Numbered from the stretch's first letter, positions 1 through 8,123 are shown. The stretch: DNA of 64,000 nt from Leucobacter salsicius M1-8 (GCF_000350525.1 NZ_AOCN01000026.1:62001-126000); one strand, 5' to 3'. A program made the numbers and translations. The notes: a model not told the origin generated them from the sequence alone.

Positions 1-312
1 GAGCGCTACCAGTGGCGCCACGGCGTCGCGATCTCCATCGGCATGATGTACGCGGCTGAGTTGGGTCGCCTAGCCGGTGCGCTCTCAGACGAGGCTGTGG
101 ACCGTCACCGCCGCGTGCTGACACTGCTGACGCTGCCGCTCAACTACCCCGGAGGTCGCTGGCAGAGCCTGCTCGCAGCGATGCAGCGAGACAAGAAAGC
201 TCGGGCAGGCATGCTGCGCTTCATCGTGCTCGACGAGATCGGCAAGCCCCGCGTGCTTGCGGGCGTCGACGAGTCGATGCTGCAGTTCGCCTACCAGGAG
301 ATCGCGAACTAG
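1..312 (+). CDS. aroB: 3-dehydroquinate synthase, C-terminal part
   Basis: This is the last 103 codons of 3-dehydroquinate synthase, the second shikimate pathway enzyme, which converts DAHP to 3-dehydroquinate with NAD and a divalent metal in the cytoplasm. The visible part starts with WRHGVAISIGMMYAAELG, the family's C-terminal helix with a metal-binding His in the HG motif, and continues with DKKARAGMLRFIVLDEIGKP, the conserved substrate-binding Lys/Arg segment. The 5' end lies outside the window. In many actinobacteria aroB is close to efp and nusB. Here about 8 kb of other genes separate them, which suggests insertion or rearrangement (inference). Confidence 0.93.
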   Translation, partial: ERYQWRHGVAISIGMMYAAELGRLAGALSDEAVDRHRRVLTLLTLPLNYPGGRWQSLLAAMQRDKKARAGMLRFIVLDEIGKPRVLAGVDESMLQFAYQEIAN

Positions 313-321
313 CATCAGCTC

Positions 322-813
322 ATGACTGACGCAACACACGGCAGCCCAGCGGCGACAGAACTGACTCTCGTGAGTTCCTGCCTCGCGGGGCTGCCGTGTC
401 GCTACGACGGCCGGGCTAAGCCCGATGCCGAGATCGTGCGTGCGGTGCGTGAGGGGCGGGCGGGGCCCGCCTGCGCCGAACAGCTCGGCGGGTTACCGAC
501 GCCCCGCCCCGCTGCCGAAATCGTGGGCGGTGACGGGCACGATGTGCTCGCTGGCCGGGCCCGCGTGCTTGGCTTGGACGGTGAGGATTTCACGTCGGAG
601 TTTGTGGCGGGCGCCCGCAAGGTGGCCGAGATCGTCGCCGAGCGCGGGATCACGAGCGCGACGTTGCAGGCGCGGAGCCCTTCCTGCGGGGCCGCGCAGG
701 TCTACGACGGCACGCACACGGGGCAGCTCATCCAGGGTGATGGCGTACTCGCCGCGCTGCTCCGGGCTCAGGGCCTCGAGATCGAGACGATCCGGGGCGC
801 ATCAGGGGTCTAG
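322..813 (+). CDS. DUF523 family protein
   Basis: A 163-residue protein with the DUF523 pattern: an N-terminal SSCLAGLPCRYDGRAKP segment with two cysteines, then a C-x-E-Q-LGGLPTPRPAAEI segment, and near residue 116 LQARSPSCGAAQVYDG. The cysteine placement suggests metal or thiol chemistry, but the family has no settled biochemical role that I can assign. The usual CPE before the GGL motif reads CAE here. The gene begins 9 nt after the aroB stop and may be read from the same transcript. It ends against the convergent ABC exporter operon. Confidence 0.8.
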   Translation: MTDATHGSPAATELTLVSSCLAGLPCRYDGRAKPDAEIVRAVREGRAGPACAEQLGGLPTPRPAAEIVGGDGHDVLAGRARVLGLDGEDFTSEFVAGARKVAEIVAERGITSATLQARSPSCGAAQVYDGTHTGQLIQGDGVLAALLRAQGLEIETIRGASGV

Positions 814-822
814 CCGCCGACC

Positions 823-1591
823 CTACCGCCCGCGGCGCCGGTACAGCAGCGTCGCGACCGCAAACGCCGCTACGAGGATGCCCGCGCACCAGGCGAGCGC
901 GACCCAGATTTCATCGTCCACCGTGCCGGAGGTCAGGAGCCCCCGCACGCTGTTGACGATGGGCGTGACCGGCTGGTTTTCGGCGAACCAGCGCACGGGC
1001 CCCGGCATCGTATCCGTGGGCACGAACGCCGAGCTGATGAACGGGAGAAAAATCAGCGGGTAGGCGAATGCGCTGGCGCCGTCGATGGTCTTCGCGGTGA
1101 GGCCGGGGATCACCGCGAGCCACGTGAGCGCGATGGTGAAGAGCCCGAGGATGCCCGCGACGGCAAGCCACTCAAGCAGGGAAAGCGCTCGACCGGAATC
1201 CCATGATCAACGCGACTCCCACGACCACCGTGAGCGCGATCGCGTTGGCGACGAGCGATGTGAGCACGTGCGCCCACAGCACAGCGGAGCGGGCCACGGG
1301 CATTGACTGGAATCGCTCGAGAATACCCGACTGCAGGTCGGTGAAGAGTCGAAACGCCGTGTACGAGATGCCCGAGGCGATGGTGATGAGCAGGATGCCG
1401 GGTAGCAGGTAGCTGACGTAGGAGCCCTGGTAGCTGCCGGTGTTAATCGCACCTCCCAGCACGTAGACGAACAGCAGTAGCATCGCGACCGGCGTAATCG
1501 CGGTCGTGATGATGGTGTCGGGGCTACGGAACACGTGTTTGAGTGAGCGGCCCGTGAGCGTCGCGGTGTCACCCAGAATGTGGTTCGTCAT
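823..1591 (-). pseudogene. ABC-2 type exporter permease, frameshifted
   Basis: The gene starts with an ATG overlapping the stop codon of the ATPase gene (ATGA), giving MTNHILGDTATLTGRSLKHVFRSPDTI and membrane segments typical of DrrB-like ABC-2 permeases. After IMGFRSSAFPA the frame hits a TGA at 1172-1174. A different frame continues the family pattern without a break, LSLLEWLAVAGILGLFTIAL and then IPGLTAKTIDGASAFAYPLIFLP, down to the stop at 823. One base gained or two lost between about 1175 and 1200 explains this. Both halves look well conserved, so this may be a recent inactivation or a sequencing error. If it is real, the exporter lacks a working membrane subunit. Confidence 0.8.
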
Positions 1592-2388
1592 GATGCGTCC
1601 TCCTCGTGAGACGTGTCGGTGTGAGGGCTCTTCGTGACCGCCAGGTAGATGTCCTCGAGGGAGGGCTGCTGCTCGACGTACCGCTTCTGGGCCGGGGGCA
1701 GCAACCGCTTCAGCTCGGGCAAGGTGCCAGAGGTGATGATGCGGCCGGTGTGCAGGATCGCAATGCGATCGGCCAGGTGTTCCGCCTCGTCGAGGTACTG
1801 CGTCGTGAGGAGGACGGTCGTGCCGCGGGCCGACAGCGCCTTGATCGTAGCCCACACGGAGCGCCGGGCCTCGGGGTCGAGGCCCGTAGTGGGCTCGTCA
1901 AGGAAGATCACTGGTGGGTCACCAACGAGGCCGAGGGCGATGTCGAGACGGCGCCGCATGCCTCCCGAATAGGTAGCGACCTTGCGGTGGGCGGCCTCGG
2001 TAAGGGTGAAGTCTTCGAGCAGCCGGTCGGCCACGTCTCGCGGTTGCGCGAGGTGGCGCAGCCGTGCCATGAGCACGAGGTTCTCGCGCGCCGTCAGGGC
2101 GTCGTCGACGGCCGCGAACTGGCCGGTCAAGCTGATCAGGGCGCGCACGCGGGCGGGGGAGTCGGTCACATCGTGCCCCAGCACCTCCGCGGTGCCCGCG
2201 TCGGGGGAGGTGAGGGTCGACAGAATACGCACGATCGTGGTCTTCCCCGCGCCGTTTGCACCGAGCAGCGCGAAAATCTCCCCGCGCTGCACGTCGAAGT
2301 CCACACCGCGAAGCACTGCGACCTTGCCGAATGATTTTTGTAGACCGACGAGCCTGAGTGCGGGGCCCGCCGTCACCTGCGCGTTCAT
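1588..2388 (-). CDS. DrrA-like ABC transporter ATP-binding protein
   Basis: A 266-residue ATPase of the daunorubicin-resistance (DrrA) family, expected to energise export through an ABC-2 permease at the membrane. Visible motifs are Walker A GANGAGKTT near residue 43, the Q-loop region around SLTGQFAAVDD, the signature YSGGMRRRLDIALGL, Walker B VIFLDEPTTGLDPEARR and the switch histidine region TTVLLTTQYLDEAEHLAD. It overlaps the permease by ATGA and overlaps the DUF1048 gene by 4 nt, so PadR, DUF1048, ATPase and permease form a tightly coupled operon. The substrate is unknown. Its partner permease is frameshifted. Confidence 0.92.
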   Translation of the reverse strand: MNAQVTAGPALRLVGLQKSFGKVAVLRGVDFDVQRGEIFALLGANGAGKTTIVRILSTLTSPDAGTAEVLGHDVTDSPARVRALISLTGQFAAVDDALTARENLVLMARLRHLAQPRDVADRLLEDFTLTEAAHRKVATYSGGMRRRLDIALGLVGDPPVIFLDEPTTGLDPEARRSVWATIKALSARGTTVLLTTQYLDEAEHLADRIAILHTGRIITSGTLPELKRLLPPAQKRYVEQQPSLEDIYLAVTKSPHTDTSHEEDAS

Positions 2389-2648
2389 TGGGGTGGCTCA
2401 CTTTCATGCCGTTCATTCGCTTCGGCTCGCTCAATGGCGGCCGTGAGGCGGGCACGTTCTTTGCTGATCCAGCGGGCCTCCGCGTAGTTCTCGAGGAAGG
2501 TCTCGACGAAATAGTTGAGGTATCGCTCGATCGCGGTAATGGCTTCGACTGAGGGGCCCGGCAGGGCCGCCTTGCGCGCCTGGTAGTGCCGGTACTGCTT
2601 CTTCTGTTCGAGAGAGCCCGTGACCTTCTCGATCCAATTGGTAGCCAT
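2385..2648 (-). CDS. DUF1048 family protein
   Basis: An 87-residue soluble, charged protein beginning MATNWIEKVTGSLEQKKQYRHYQARKAALP, which matches the DUF1048 family start. A predicted helix-rich middle (AIERYLNYFVETFLENY) follows. DUF1048 genes commonly sit between a PadR regulator and DrrAB-type transporters, as here. Their molecular function is not established. The gene starts 4 nt after the PadR stop and overlaps the ATPase start, so it is translationally coupled. It is somewhat shorter than I expect for the family, and the C-terminus (HESEPPQ) is polar and probably disordered. Confidence 0.78.
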   Translation of the reverse strand: MATNWIEKVTGSLEQKKQYRHYQARKAALPGPSVEAITAIERYLNYFVETFLENYAEARWISKERARLTAAIERAEANERHESEPPQ

Positions 2649-2652
2649 GGTG

Positions 2653-2991
2653 TTATTTCCCTTCGTGTACTTCGTCGTAGAGTGCTTCGATGCGGCCCGA
2701 GAGGGCGTGCCAGGTGTCCCAGAATTCCGCGAGCTGAGCGCGGCCGAGGTGGTTGAGGCTGTACACCTTGCGGGGAGGGCCCAGCTCTGACGGCACCTTC
2801 TTGACGTCGACGAGCCTTCTCTTTTCGATCCGGATCAAGAGCGCGTAGACCGTGCCCTCGGCGATGTCGGTGAAGCCCTGCTCGCGCAACCGTGCGGTGA
2901 TGTCGTAGCCGTGGGCGGGGCCCGAGCGTAGAATTGCCAGCACGATTCCTTCAAGGGTGCCCTTGAGCATCTCGGTCATTTGCTTACTCAT
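2653..2991 (-). CDS. PadR family transcriptional regulator
   Basis: A 112-residue winged-helix regulator with the PadR core: EMLKGTLEGIVLAILRSGPAHGYDITARLREQGF, then the wing GTVYALLIRIEKRRLVDVKK and PRKVYSLNHLGRAQLAEF. The C-terminal helix for dimerisation is short (PadR-s1 type). It is the first gene of the exporter operon and probably represses its own promoter until an exported compound binds. A GGGAGG ribosome site stands before the ATG. An imperfect inverted repeat at 3008-3049 is the likely operator. Confidence 0.9.
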   Translation of the reverse strand: MSKQMTEMLKGTLEGIVLAILRSGPAHGYDITARLREQGFTDIAEGTVYALLIRIEKRRLVDVKKVPSELGPPRKVYSLNHLGRAQLAEFWDTWHALSGRIEALYDEVHEGK

Positions 2992-3007
2992 GCCAGGCCT
3001 CCCGTGC

Positions 3008-3049
3008 TACTTAGCGTTGTTGAATACCACTACATAGTAACGCTTAGTA
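3008..3049 (-). promoter_or_regulatory. Putative PadR operator (inverted repeat)
   Basis: TACTTAGCGTT at 3008-3018 faces AACGCTTAGTA at 3039-3049, 11-bp arms with one mismatch and a 20-nt spacer. It lies just upstream of the PadR gene, in a locally AT-rich stretch that also holds a possible -10 (TATTCA on the minus strand). Position and symmetry fit an autorepressor site. The assignment to PadR is inferred from adjacency. Confidence 0.6.
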
Positions 3050-3095
3050 CCAACCCGCGCAAGAGTGCTTTGCTCCCTAAAATTGCGCACCAAAT

Positions 3096-3123
3096 CCGGG
3101 CGCCCCACAAGCGGGGCGCCCGG
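3096..3123 (-). terminator. GC-rich hairpin after the MoxR gene
   Basis: Perfect 11-bp arms CCGGGCGCCCC and GGGGCGCCCGG around a 6-nt loop, 19 nt past the stop of the minus-strand MoxR gene. It is followed on that strand by only a short T tract (ATTTGG). It probably terminates the MoxR transcript. Confidence 0.65.
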
Positions 3124-3141
3124 CCAGCACGGCAGCGGGGC

Positions 3142-4614
3142 CTAGCTGATCCGGAACCCCTGGCCCGAAATGATGAGCGCGAGCACCCGGCGGTCCTCGG
3201 CGTGCATTACACCCTCGACGAAGCGCGACAGCGCGTGGTCGAGGGTGATGGAGCCGGCGCTCGCGGCGACCTTGTGCAGAATCGCGACGAGGGTGCGGGG
3301 CGCGAGTACGGTCTCTTCGAGCCCCGGCCGGCCGTCGATGTCGCGCTCGGTTGAAACGTAGTCACCAAAGCCCTCGCCGTGCGCGCCCGCGAAGACCTGT
3401 TGGCTCACGAACGCAGCGCGTGCGGCGCGCGTCAGCTCGTCCGCCGTAATGGTGGGGGGCAGTTCACCCCGCGCGTCGACGACGGAGGCGGCGGCGAGCA
3501 GGGCATTCTCGCGCGGAAACTCGTCGTAGCGGCGACCCGCGTCGGGGTAGTGCACCCGGTAGCTGCCCGCGCCAAAGCGGTTGACGAGCTCGGCACTCAG
3601 GCGGTCGAGCCCGCGGTAGCGGTGCGGGGTCTGTTCGTTGGCGGTCGCGAGAATCGCGAACCCGTGCGCGATCGTGACCGGCAGCCCCGAGTTCTCCTGG
3701 ACGTGCAACGTGTCGCCGGGGCGCAGCTGCAGGATCCGGTTGAGGCGCTTCAAGAACTCGGCGGGCATTGCGTTCACCTCATCAAGGATCACGGGCCGGC
3801 CGTCGATCATCGCCCGCAACAGGGGGCCGGGGGCGAACTGGGTGACGGTCGCGCCGCCCTCGGCACGCAGCTCGTGGGAGCCGATGAGCTGGGCGCTCGT
3901 GATGTCGCCGTATCCCGAGACGAGCTCGGGCTCCTCGCCCGTGGCGGAGTGCGCGAGATACTCGGCCAGCGCGGTCTTCGCGCCACCCGTCTCGCCCAAC
4001 AGCAGCACGGGTTCACCACGCAACACTGCGGGGGTCGCCTCCGCAATGATGCCGCGCATCTGAGCCGTGCGGAGCAGTCCCTCGCGCAACTGAATGCGCG
4101 CCTCGCGCAGCCGCAGGGAACCCACCGCCGCGAGCACAGCGTCTCGCTTGGTCGACGAGCCGATCGGGTGGTCAGCACTCGCGGGCGATCCGACCTGGAG
4201 GACCAGTGCCTGGCTCGCTCGCTCCGCGGCCTCGCGCAGCTCCGAGGCGCGTGCGCGTTCGCGCGCGGTGAGCTGTCGACTCCCGCGCACCGCGCGTGCG
4301 GTGATCCCATCCGCTTGTTCACCCAACTCGCGCGCGCGGAGCTCAGCCCGTCGCAACGTGACGGCCAGCCGCAGCGCGGCGGCGCGCTCGGTCAGGGCGC
4401 GGGTCACGATGTCAACGGTGGACTCGTCGCTCAGTAGCTCGTCTCGGCGAGTTTCAAGTGCGGAGAGGTCCGCCTGGTGCTCCACCACGGTGTCGGCGCC
4501 CGCCGCTGCCGACTCCATTGCGAGGGCTTGAGCCAGCGCAATTCGCACCGTGCGGGCCTCGTCAGTGACGTGACGCAACTCAGCGAGAACCGGGTGTGAA
4601 TCAAAGCTCAGCAT
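3142..4614 (-). CDS. MoxR-type AAA ATPase with N-terminal coiled coil
   Basis: A 490-residue protein. The first ~180 residues are charged, Ala/Glu/Arg-rich helix, probably coiled coil. The AAA module follows, with an unusual Walker A LLLGETGGAKTALAEYLA and Walker B DGRPVILDEVNAMP, plus GFAILATANEQTP and sensor/arginine features (LSAELVNRFGA). Such ATPases work with VWA-domain proteins to remodel or insert metals into client proteins, and the VWA partner is divergently encoded next door. I chose the ATG at 4614 because a TAGCGT -10 hexamer lies 7 nt upstream, which would overlap the alternative GTG at 4623. The client is unknown. Confidence 0.85.
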   Translation of the reverse strand: MLSFDSHPVLAELRHVTDEARTVRIALAQALAMESAAAGADTVVEHQADLSALETRRDELLSDESTVDIVTRALTERAAALRLAVTLRRAELRARELGEQADGITARAVRGSRQLTARERARASELREAAERASQALVLQVGSPASADHPIGSSTKRDAVLAAVGSLRLREARIQLREGLLRTAQMRGIIAEATPAVLRGEPVLLLGETGGAKTALAEYLAHSATGEEPELVSGYGDITSAQLIGSHELRAEGGATVTQFAPGPLLRAMIDGRPVILDEVNAMPAEFLKRLNRILQLRPGDTLHVQENSGLPVTIAHGFAILATANEQTPHRYRGLDRLSAELVNRFGAGSYRVHYPDAGRRYDEFPRENALLAAASVVDARGELPPTITADELTRAARAAFVSQQVFAGAHGEGFGDYVSTERDIDGRPGLEETVLAPRTLVAILHKVAASAGSITLDHALSRFVEGVMHAEDRRVLALIISGQGFRIS

Positions 4615-4621
4615 GCTCGCC

Positions 4622-4669
4622 ACGCTATCACCGGTGCAGGCCCCACCCGCTCAAACTGGCCGATAGTGT
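4622..4669. promoter_or_regulatory. Divergent leaderless promoters of the MoxR/VWA pair
   Basis: Two mirrored -10 hexamers occur in the 62-nt gap: TAGCGT on the minus strand (4627-4622) and TAGTGT on the plus strand (4664-4669). Each ends 7 nt before an ATG (4614 and 4677), the spacing at which the transcript would begin at the start codon. No ribosome binding site is visible for either gene. Leaderless initiation is common in actinobacteria; its use here is inferred. Confidence 0.6.
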
Positions 4670-4676
4670 GGGATGC

Positions 4677-6545
4677 ATGAGTGGCGAAGCGATGCCCAGC
4701 GCCGGCGTAGCAGTGGGGCCGGGAGAGTCCGCCGCGCGCGAGGCGCTGCGCGCGGTCGCGGCGCTCGTGGGCATCCCCGTAACGGTCACGAACGATGACG
4801 ATTGGCTGCTCGATGAACGGGGCCTGCGCGCGGGGCTCGGTTGGTACGCGCGCCGCGGGCACAGCCCGTCCGAATCCGCCGCCCTCGCACTGCTGCAGCT
4901 GTGGGAGGGCGTGCGCGGACCGCGCCTCGCCCCCGAGCGCGCCGCCCGCGCCCGGCTGCTCGCCGTGGCTCGACCCGAACTCTCACCACTGGTGGCTGCG
5001 ATCGCCCGCGCGCAGGCGGCTGCCGAGGTCATCGCAGCGTTTCCCGGCATGCGGGCGGCGCTCGCGGCGGCCCTGCACCGCGGCCTCCCACGCGACCTCA
5101 GCCCGCAGCCACACGGCGACCAGTGGCTCGCTCTCGTGCTCGCCACGGGGTTCGGCGCCCTTACCGAACAGGGATTCACTGGCGTTGACGAGGACGTGCA
5201 GTACGAGTGGCTCGGGGCCACCGACTTTGGCGGTGCCGCGGGCCAAGGGGTGCGATGGGTGCTGCGGCCGGATCCGGATCGATCCGCGCTCGAGCGCTTC
5301 GAGCGAGCGATTGCCCTGCTCGCGCCCGGATACGAGCGACTGATCGCGGCCGCGGCCCGCGGATTGGGTGCCGATGCGGCCGCTGCCCCGCCCCACGAGG
5401 GCGGGGCAGTGAGCGACGATTCAGGCGCTGCCGCGGACGACGCGGAGGCGGGTGGCGAGGGGTCACCCGACGCAGAGGACGCGGGGGAGCAAGGGGCCGC
5501 TGCTGCTGAACCCCCGGCCCATGCGAGGCCCGGCGGAGGCGCCGAGGCGGCCGAGGGCGCCGACCTGTTCCAGGCGGAGCAGGCGGGCGAGGTGACGTCA
5601 TTTCTTGACACCCCGCTGCCCGCAGAGGGCGCGCTCAACGCGGCATTCGCCCCGAGCGACGCCGAGGCGAGCTCGGGGGACTCCAGTGACGTGCGCGCGG
5701 GGGCAGGCGGCAGTTTGGCCACTCGGGCCAGCGACTACATGGCGCGCGTGGCATCGCTCGCCTCGAGCATTGAGCACATGCGCGACGTGTGGCACGAGGT
5801 GACGGCCGAGCGCGTGGCCCGCGTGGCCTCGTTCGGGAGGCGCCCGGAGGTCGAAGGGGAATCGCTCGACACACGGGCCCTCGCTGACGGGCTTGCCCAA
5901 GTGCGTGCCGGGGTCAGCCGCCCCCGCGTCTTTCTGCAGCGAGAACATCGCACGCGTCGCACGCAGCGCAGCGGAAACACCGACTACGTGCTGTTGATCG
6001 ACCGCTCGGCCTCGATGCAGGGGCGCCCCGCGCGCGCGGCGGCGGACGCCGCGATCGTGATGCTTGAGGGATTGGCCGCCGCCGCACGCGATATTGCCGC
6101 GGCCGAGGCAGCGAGCGGCCTCGACCTCGAACTCCAGCTACGCACCGCGCTGATCGTGTTTGATGCGCGGGCACAGGTGGTGAAGCCGCTGTCATCGGGC
6201 ATGAGCGATGACGTGCGCGCCGACCTGCTCGCTGCGATTCTGACGCCACAGGGCTCGACCAACGACTCGGCCGCCCTCACGGCGGCCACGGAGCAGCTGA
6301 GGGGTGGTTCCGAGGCGCTGCAGCGGCGCCGGATCGCGTTTGTGTTGAGTGACGGCGGAACGAACGATGCGGTCGCTGCTGAACACGCCTTGCGCAGGCT
6401 CCGGGCCACGGGTGTCACCGTCTTTGGCATCGGCCTGGGGAGCGACGATTTGAGTGAACGCTACGCCCCCCACGGCTCCCGAGTGGACGACCCGGAACTG
6501 CTCGCTGAGGTCATCAGCACGCTGATAGCGCGCCATCTGCCCTAG
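4677..6545 (+). CDS. VWA domain protein, partner of MoxR ATPase
   Basis: A 622-residue protein with an N-terminal alpha-helical region, an acidic low-complexity linker at roughly residues 240-340 (runs of Asp, Glu, Ala, Gly), and a C-terminal von Willebrand A domain. The MIDAS motif is DYVLLIDRSASMQGRP (DxSxS), followed by GSTNDSAALTAA and FVLSDGGTND. This is the layout of VWA partners of MoxR ATPases and resembles the large chelatase-type subunits. The ATG at 4677 is preferred over the in-frame ATG at 4596 because of the promoter hexamer 7 nt upstream and because the extension would overlap the divergent gene. Clients are not evident. Confidence 0.85.
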   Translation: MSGEAMPSAGVAVGPGESAAREALRAVAALVGIPVTVTNDDDWLLDERGLRAGLGWYARRGHSPSESAALALLQLWEGVRGPRLAPERAARARLLAVARPELSPLVAAIARAQAAAEVIAAFPGMRAALAAALHRGLPRDLSPQPHGDQWLALVLATGFGALTEQGFTGVDEDVQYEWLGATDFGGAAGQGVRWVLRPDPDRSALERFERAIALLAPGYERLIAAAARGLGADAAAAPPHEGGAVSDDSGAAADDAEAGGEGSPDAEDAGEQGAAAAEPPAHARPGGGAEAAEGADLFQAEQAGEVTSFLDTPLPAEGALNAAFAPSDAEASSGDSSDVRAGAGGSLATRASDYMARVASLASSIEHMRDVWHEVTAERVARVASFGRRPEVEGESLDTRALADGLAQVRAGVSRPRVFLQREHRTRRTQRSGNTDYVLLIDRSASMQGRPARAAADAAIVMLEGLAAAARDIAAAEAASGLDLELQLRTALIVFDARAQVVKPLSSGMSDDVRADLLAAILTPQGSTNDSAALTAATEQLRGGSEALQRRRIAFVLSDGGTNDAVAAEHALRRLRATGVTVFGIGLGSDDLSERYAPHGSRVDDPELLAEVISTLIARHLP

Positions 6546-6642
6546 GCGGTTCACGATCGCGAGCGGCCTCCTTCGTGAGATACGGTGAATGCGTGCGACG
6601 AATTTGCGGCGCAGCGGTGACGCAGCATGGAAGGCGCGCGAC

Positions 6643-7470
6643 ATGAGTGATCAGCAGCACACGACGGAACTTCTACGCAACCTGTTTCCCGATCTCGCAC
6701 AACAGCTCGATCGCGCCCTTGAACACTCGGGCGCGGTGGATGGCACCGCGGGGTTCGAGGCCAGTCTGGGCGATGCTGTCGGCGTGTTCCAGCAGCGGCA
6801 CGCGGCGCTGGCCTGGCACGACGTCGCTGACGAAGCGGCACGCGGTGCCGTGCTGGCGTCGTTTGAGGCCGTGCGCGGGGTGCTGCGAGACAGCGGCTTT
6901 GCGCTTCCCGCCCCCGAGAGTTTTGCTTCCATCGTGGACCTGGACCTATTTGCCGAGCGTTACAATCCCGGCCTGGCCGTGGTGCCGGCGCCCCATGGAC
7001 TCGGGCTTGCGGGGTGGCAGCGGCTGTTTGAGCTCGCCGCGGCCAGGCAACCGCATCGCCTCGATGCCCGGGAGCCACTCATCGTTGCGTCCGAGGCCGT
7101 GCGCGAGTTCGGTGTGCTCGAAAGCCAGCGCGCTGAACCAGCGGTCACCGGATCCGCTGCGGGAGTGCGGTGGAGCCTGCGACTGGTGCCTGCCGGTCCG
7201 GCCCCGGCGCTGTTGGGTTTGAACTATGAGCACGGTCCGCACGTCACGATGCCCGAGATGCTAATGCTCCAGCTCATGCGCATCACAAGCGGAGAGGAAC
7301 CGCTCGACCAGGCCAGCTTTACCTGGATCGCGGGAGGCCTATCGGGGGGCAAGCTGGCCGCTCGTCACGTCTATGACGCTGCCGACCTTGCGGTGCGGGT
7401 GAGCTGCCGTGAGATTGGCAATCAGGGCCCGCACCTTGGTGCACGCGCCCCGATTGAGCTTGTGGGCTAG
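6643..7470 (+). CDS. Unrecognised protein downstream of the VWA gene
   Basis: A 275-residue soluble protein that I do not recognise. There is no signal peptide, membrane segment or obvious catalytic motif. It is leucine/alanine-rich and ends with a Gly-rich stretch, FTWIAGGLSGGKLAARHVYDAADLAVRVSCREIG. The start at 6643 is chosen because GGAAGG lies 8 nt upstream; an in-frame ATG at 6589 lies only 2 nt after a TACGGT hexamer and is less likely. It follows the VWA gene on the same strand after about 100 nt, so it may act with the MoxR/VWA system. That is context only. Confidence 0.7.
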   Translation: MSDQQHTTELLRNLFPDLAQQLDRALEHSGAVDGTAGFEASLGDAVGVFQQRHAALAWHDVADEAARGAVLASFEAVRGVLRDSGFALPAPESFASIVDLDLFAERYNPGLAVVPAPHGLGLAGWQRLFELAAARQPHRLDAREPLIVASEAVREFGVLESQRAEPAVTGSAAGVRWSLRLVPAGPAPALLGLNYEHGPHVTMPEMLMLQLMRITSGEEPLDQASFTWIAGGLSGGKLAARHVYDAADLAVRVSCREIGNQGPHLGARAPIELVG

Positions 7471-7492
7471 TCACCGAGCCAAAGTCGGAACC

Positions 7493-7509
7493 CATTACAG
7501 TATGTAATG
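7493..7509. repeat. Short perfect palindrome between convergent genes
   Basis: CATTACA and TGTAATG flank GTA, giving a perfect 7-bp inverted repeat. A degenerate second copy (ATTCAGTCTGTAAT) follows immediately. It lies in the 71-nt gap between two convergent genes, is AT-rich, and has no T tract, so it looks more like a protein-binding site than a terminator. Confidence 0.55.
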
Positions 7510-7541
7510 ATTCAGTCTGTAATCGGGCTATCGTCGTGAAT

Positions 7542-8123
7542 TTATTTCCATACGCTGGTGGCGTCATCGCGGGTCGAAGGCAGCCGGCTCGCCTGGCCCC
7601 ACGCCTGAATGTCTTCGGGGAGCTGCAGCTCCTCCGGAACGGCTCCCGTCTTTTCGATCAGTTCGTCAATCTTCACGACGCCACCCTCGCGGCGGAGGAT
7701 GCGGGCCCGCACGATGGCGCGGGCGTAGATCTCGGGGCTTCCGGGGTGCGCTGACCGGGCGCCAGCGGGGCGAGTGAAGCGCTGTTCGAGATAGACGGCT
7801 TGGTCGTCAAATCCGAGAATGCGAGACTCGATCGCAAACTTCTTCCACGGGTTGAGCGACCGGCGATAGGTGATGGTTTGGGCGACGACGACCGGGTACC
7901 ACCGCTCGCGCGTAAACAGGTCCCAGGTGCCGTTGCGCTTGATGAGATCGAAGCGCGCCACATCCATGATCGACAGGTACTTCCCGTTGTTCATGTGCCC
8001 CAACATGTCAGTGTCCGTGGGCCAGACCCGAAACTGTGACACGCCAACGTCGGCGAACCCCAGCGGGGCCCCCTTCGACGCCACGAACCGGAGATGCCAG
8101 AGCGTGCGAAAGATCATGTGCAT
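7542..8123 (-). CDS. Thioesterase-like hotdog-fold protein
   Basis: A 193-residue protein resembling the acyl-CoA thioesterase (4HBT-like) hotdog group. Key pieces are VSQFRVWPTDTDMLGHMNNGKYLSIMDVARFDLI, where the D-x-D-x-x-x-H-x-N-N-x-x-Y pattern marks the substrate helix, and later RSLNPWKKFAIESRILGFDDQAVYLEQRF. It likely hydrolyses a CoA or similar thioester, or acts as a related lipid-handling protein. The start at 8123 has a TAGGCT -10 hexamer exactly 7 nt upstream, implying a leaderless mRNA. A second ATG follows at 8117. It is transcribed away from efp. Confidence 0.75.
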   Translation of the reverse strand: MHMIFRTLWHLRFVASKGAPLGFADVGVSQFRVWPTDTDMLGHMNNGKYLSIMDVARFDLIKRNGTWDLFTRERWYPVVVAQTITYRRSLNPWKKFAIESRILGFDDQAVYLEQRFTRPAGARSAHPGSPEIYARAIVRARILRREGGVVKIDELIEKTGAVPEELQLPEDIQAWGQASRLPSTRDDATSVWK

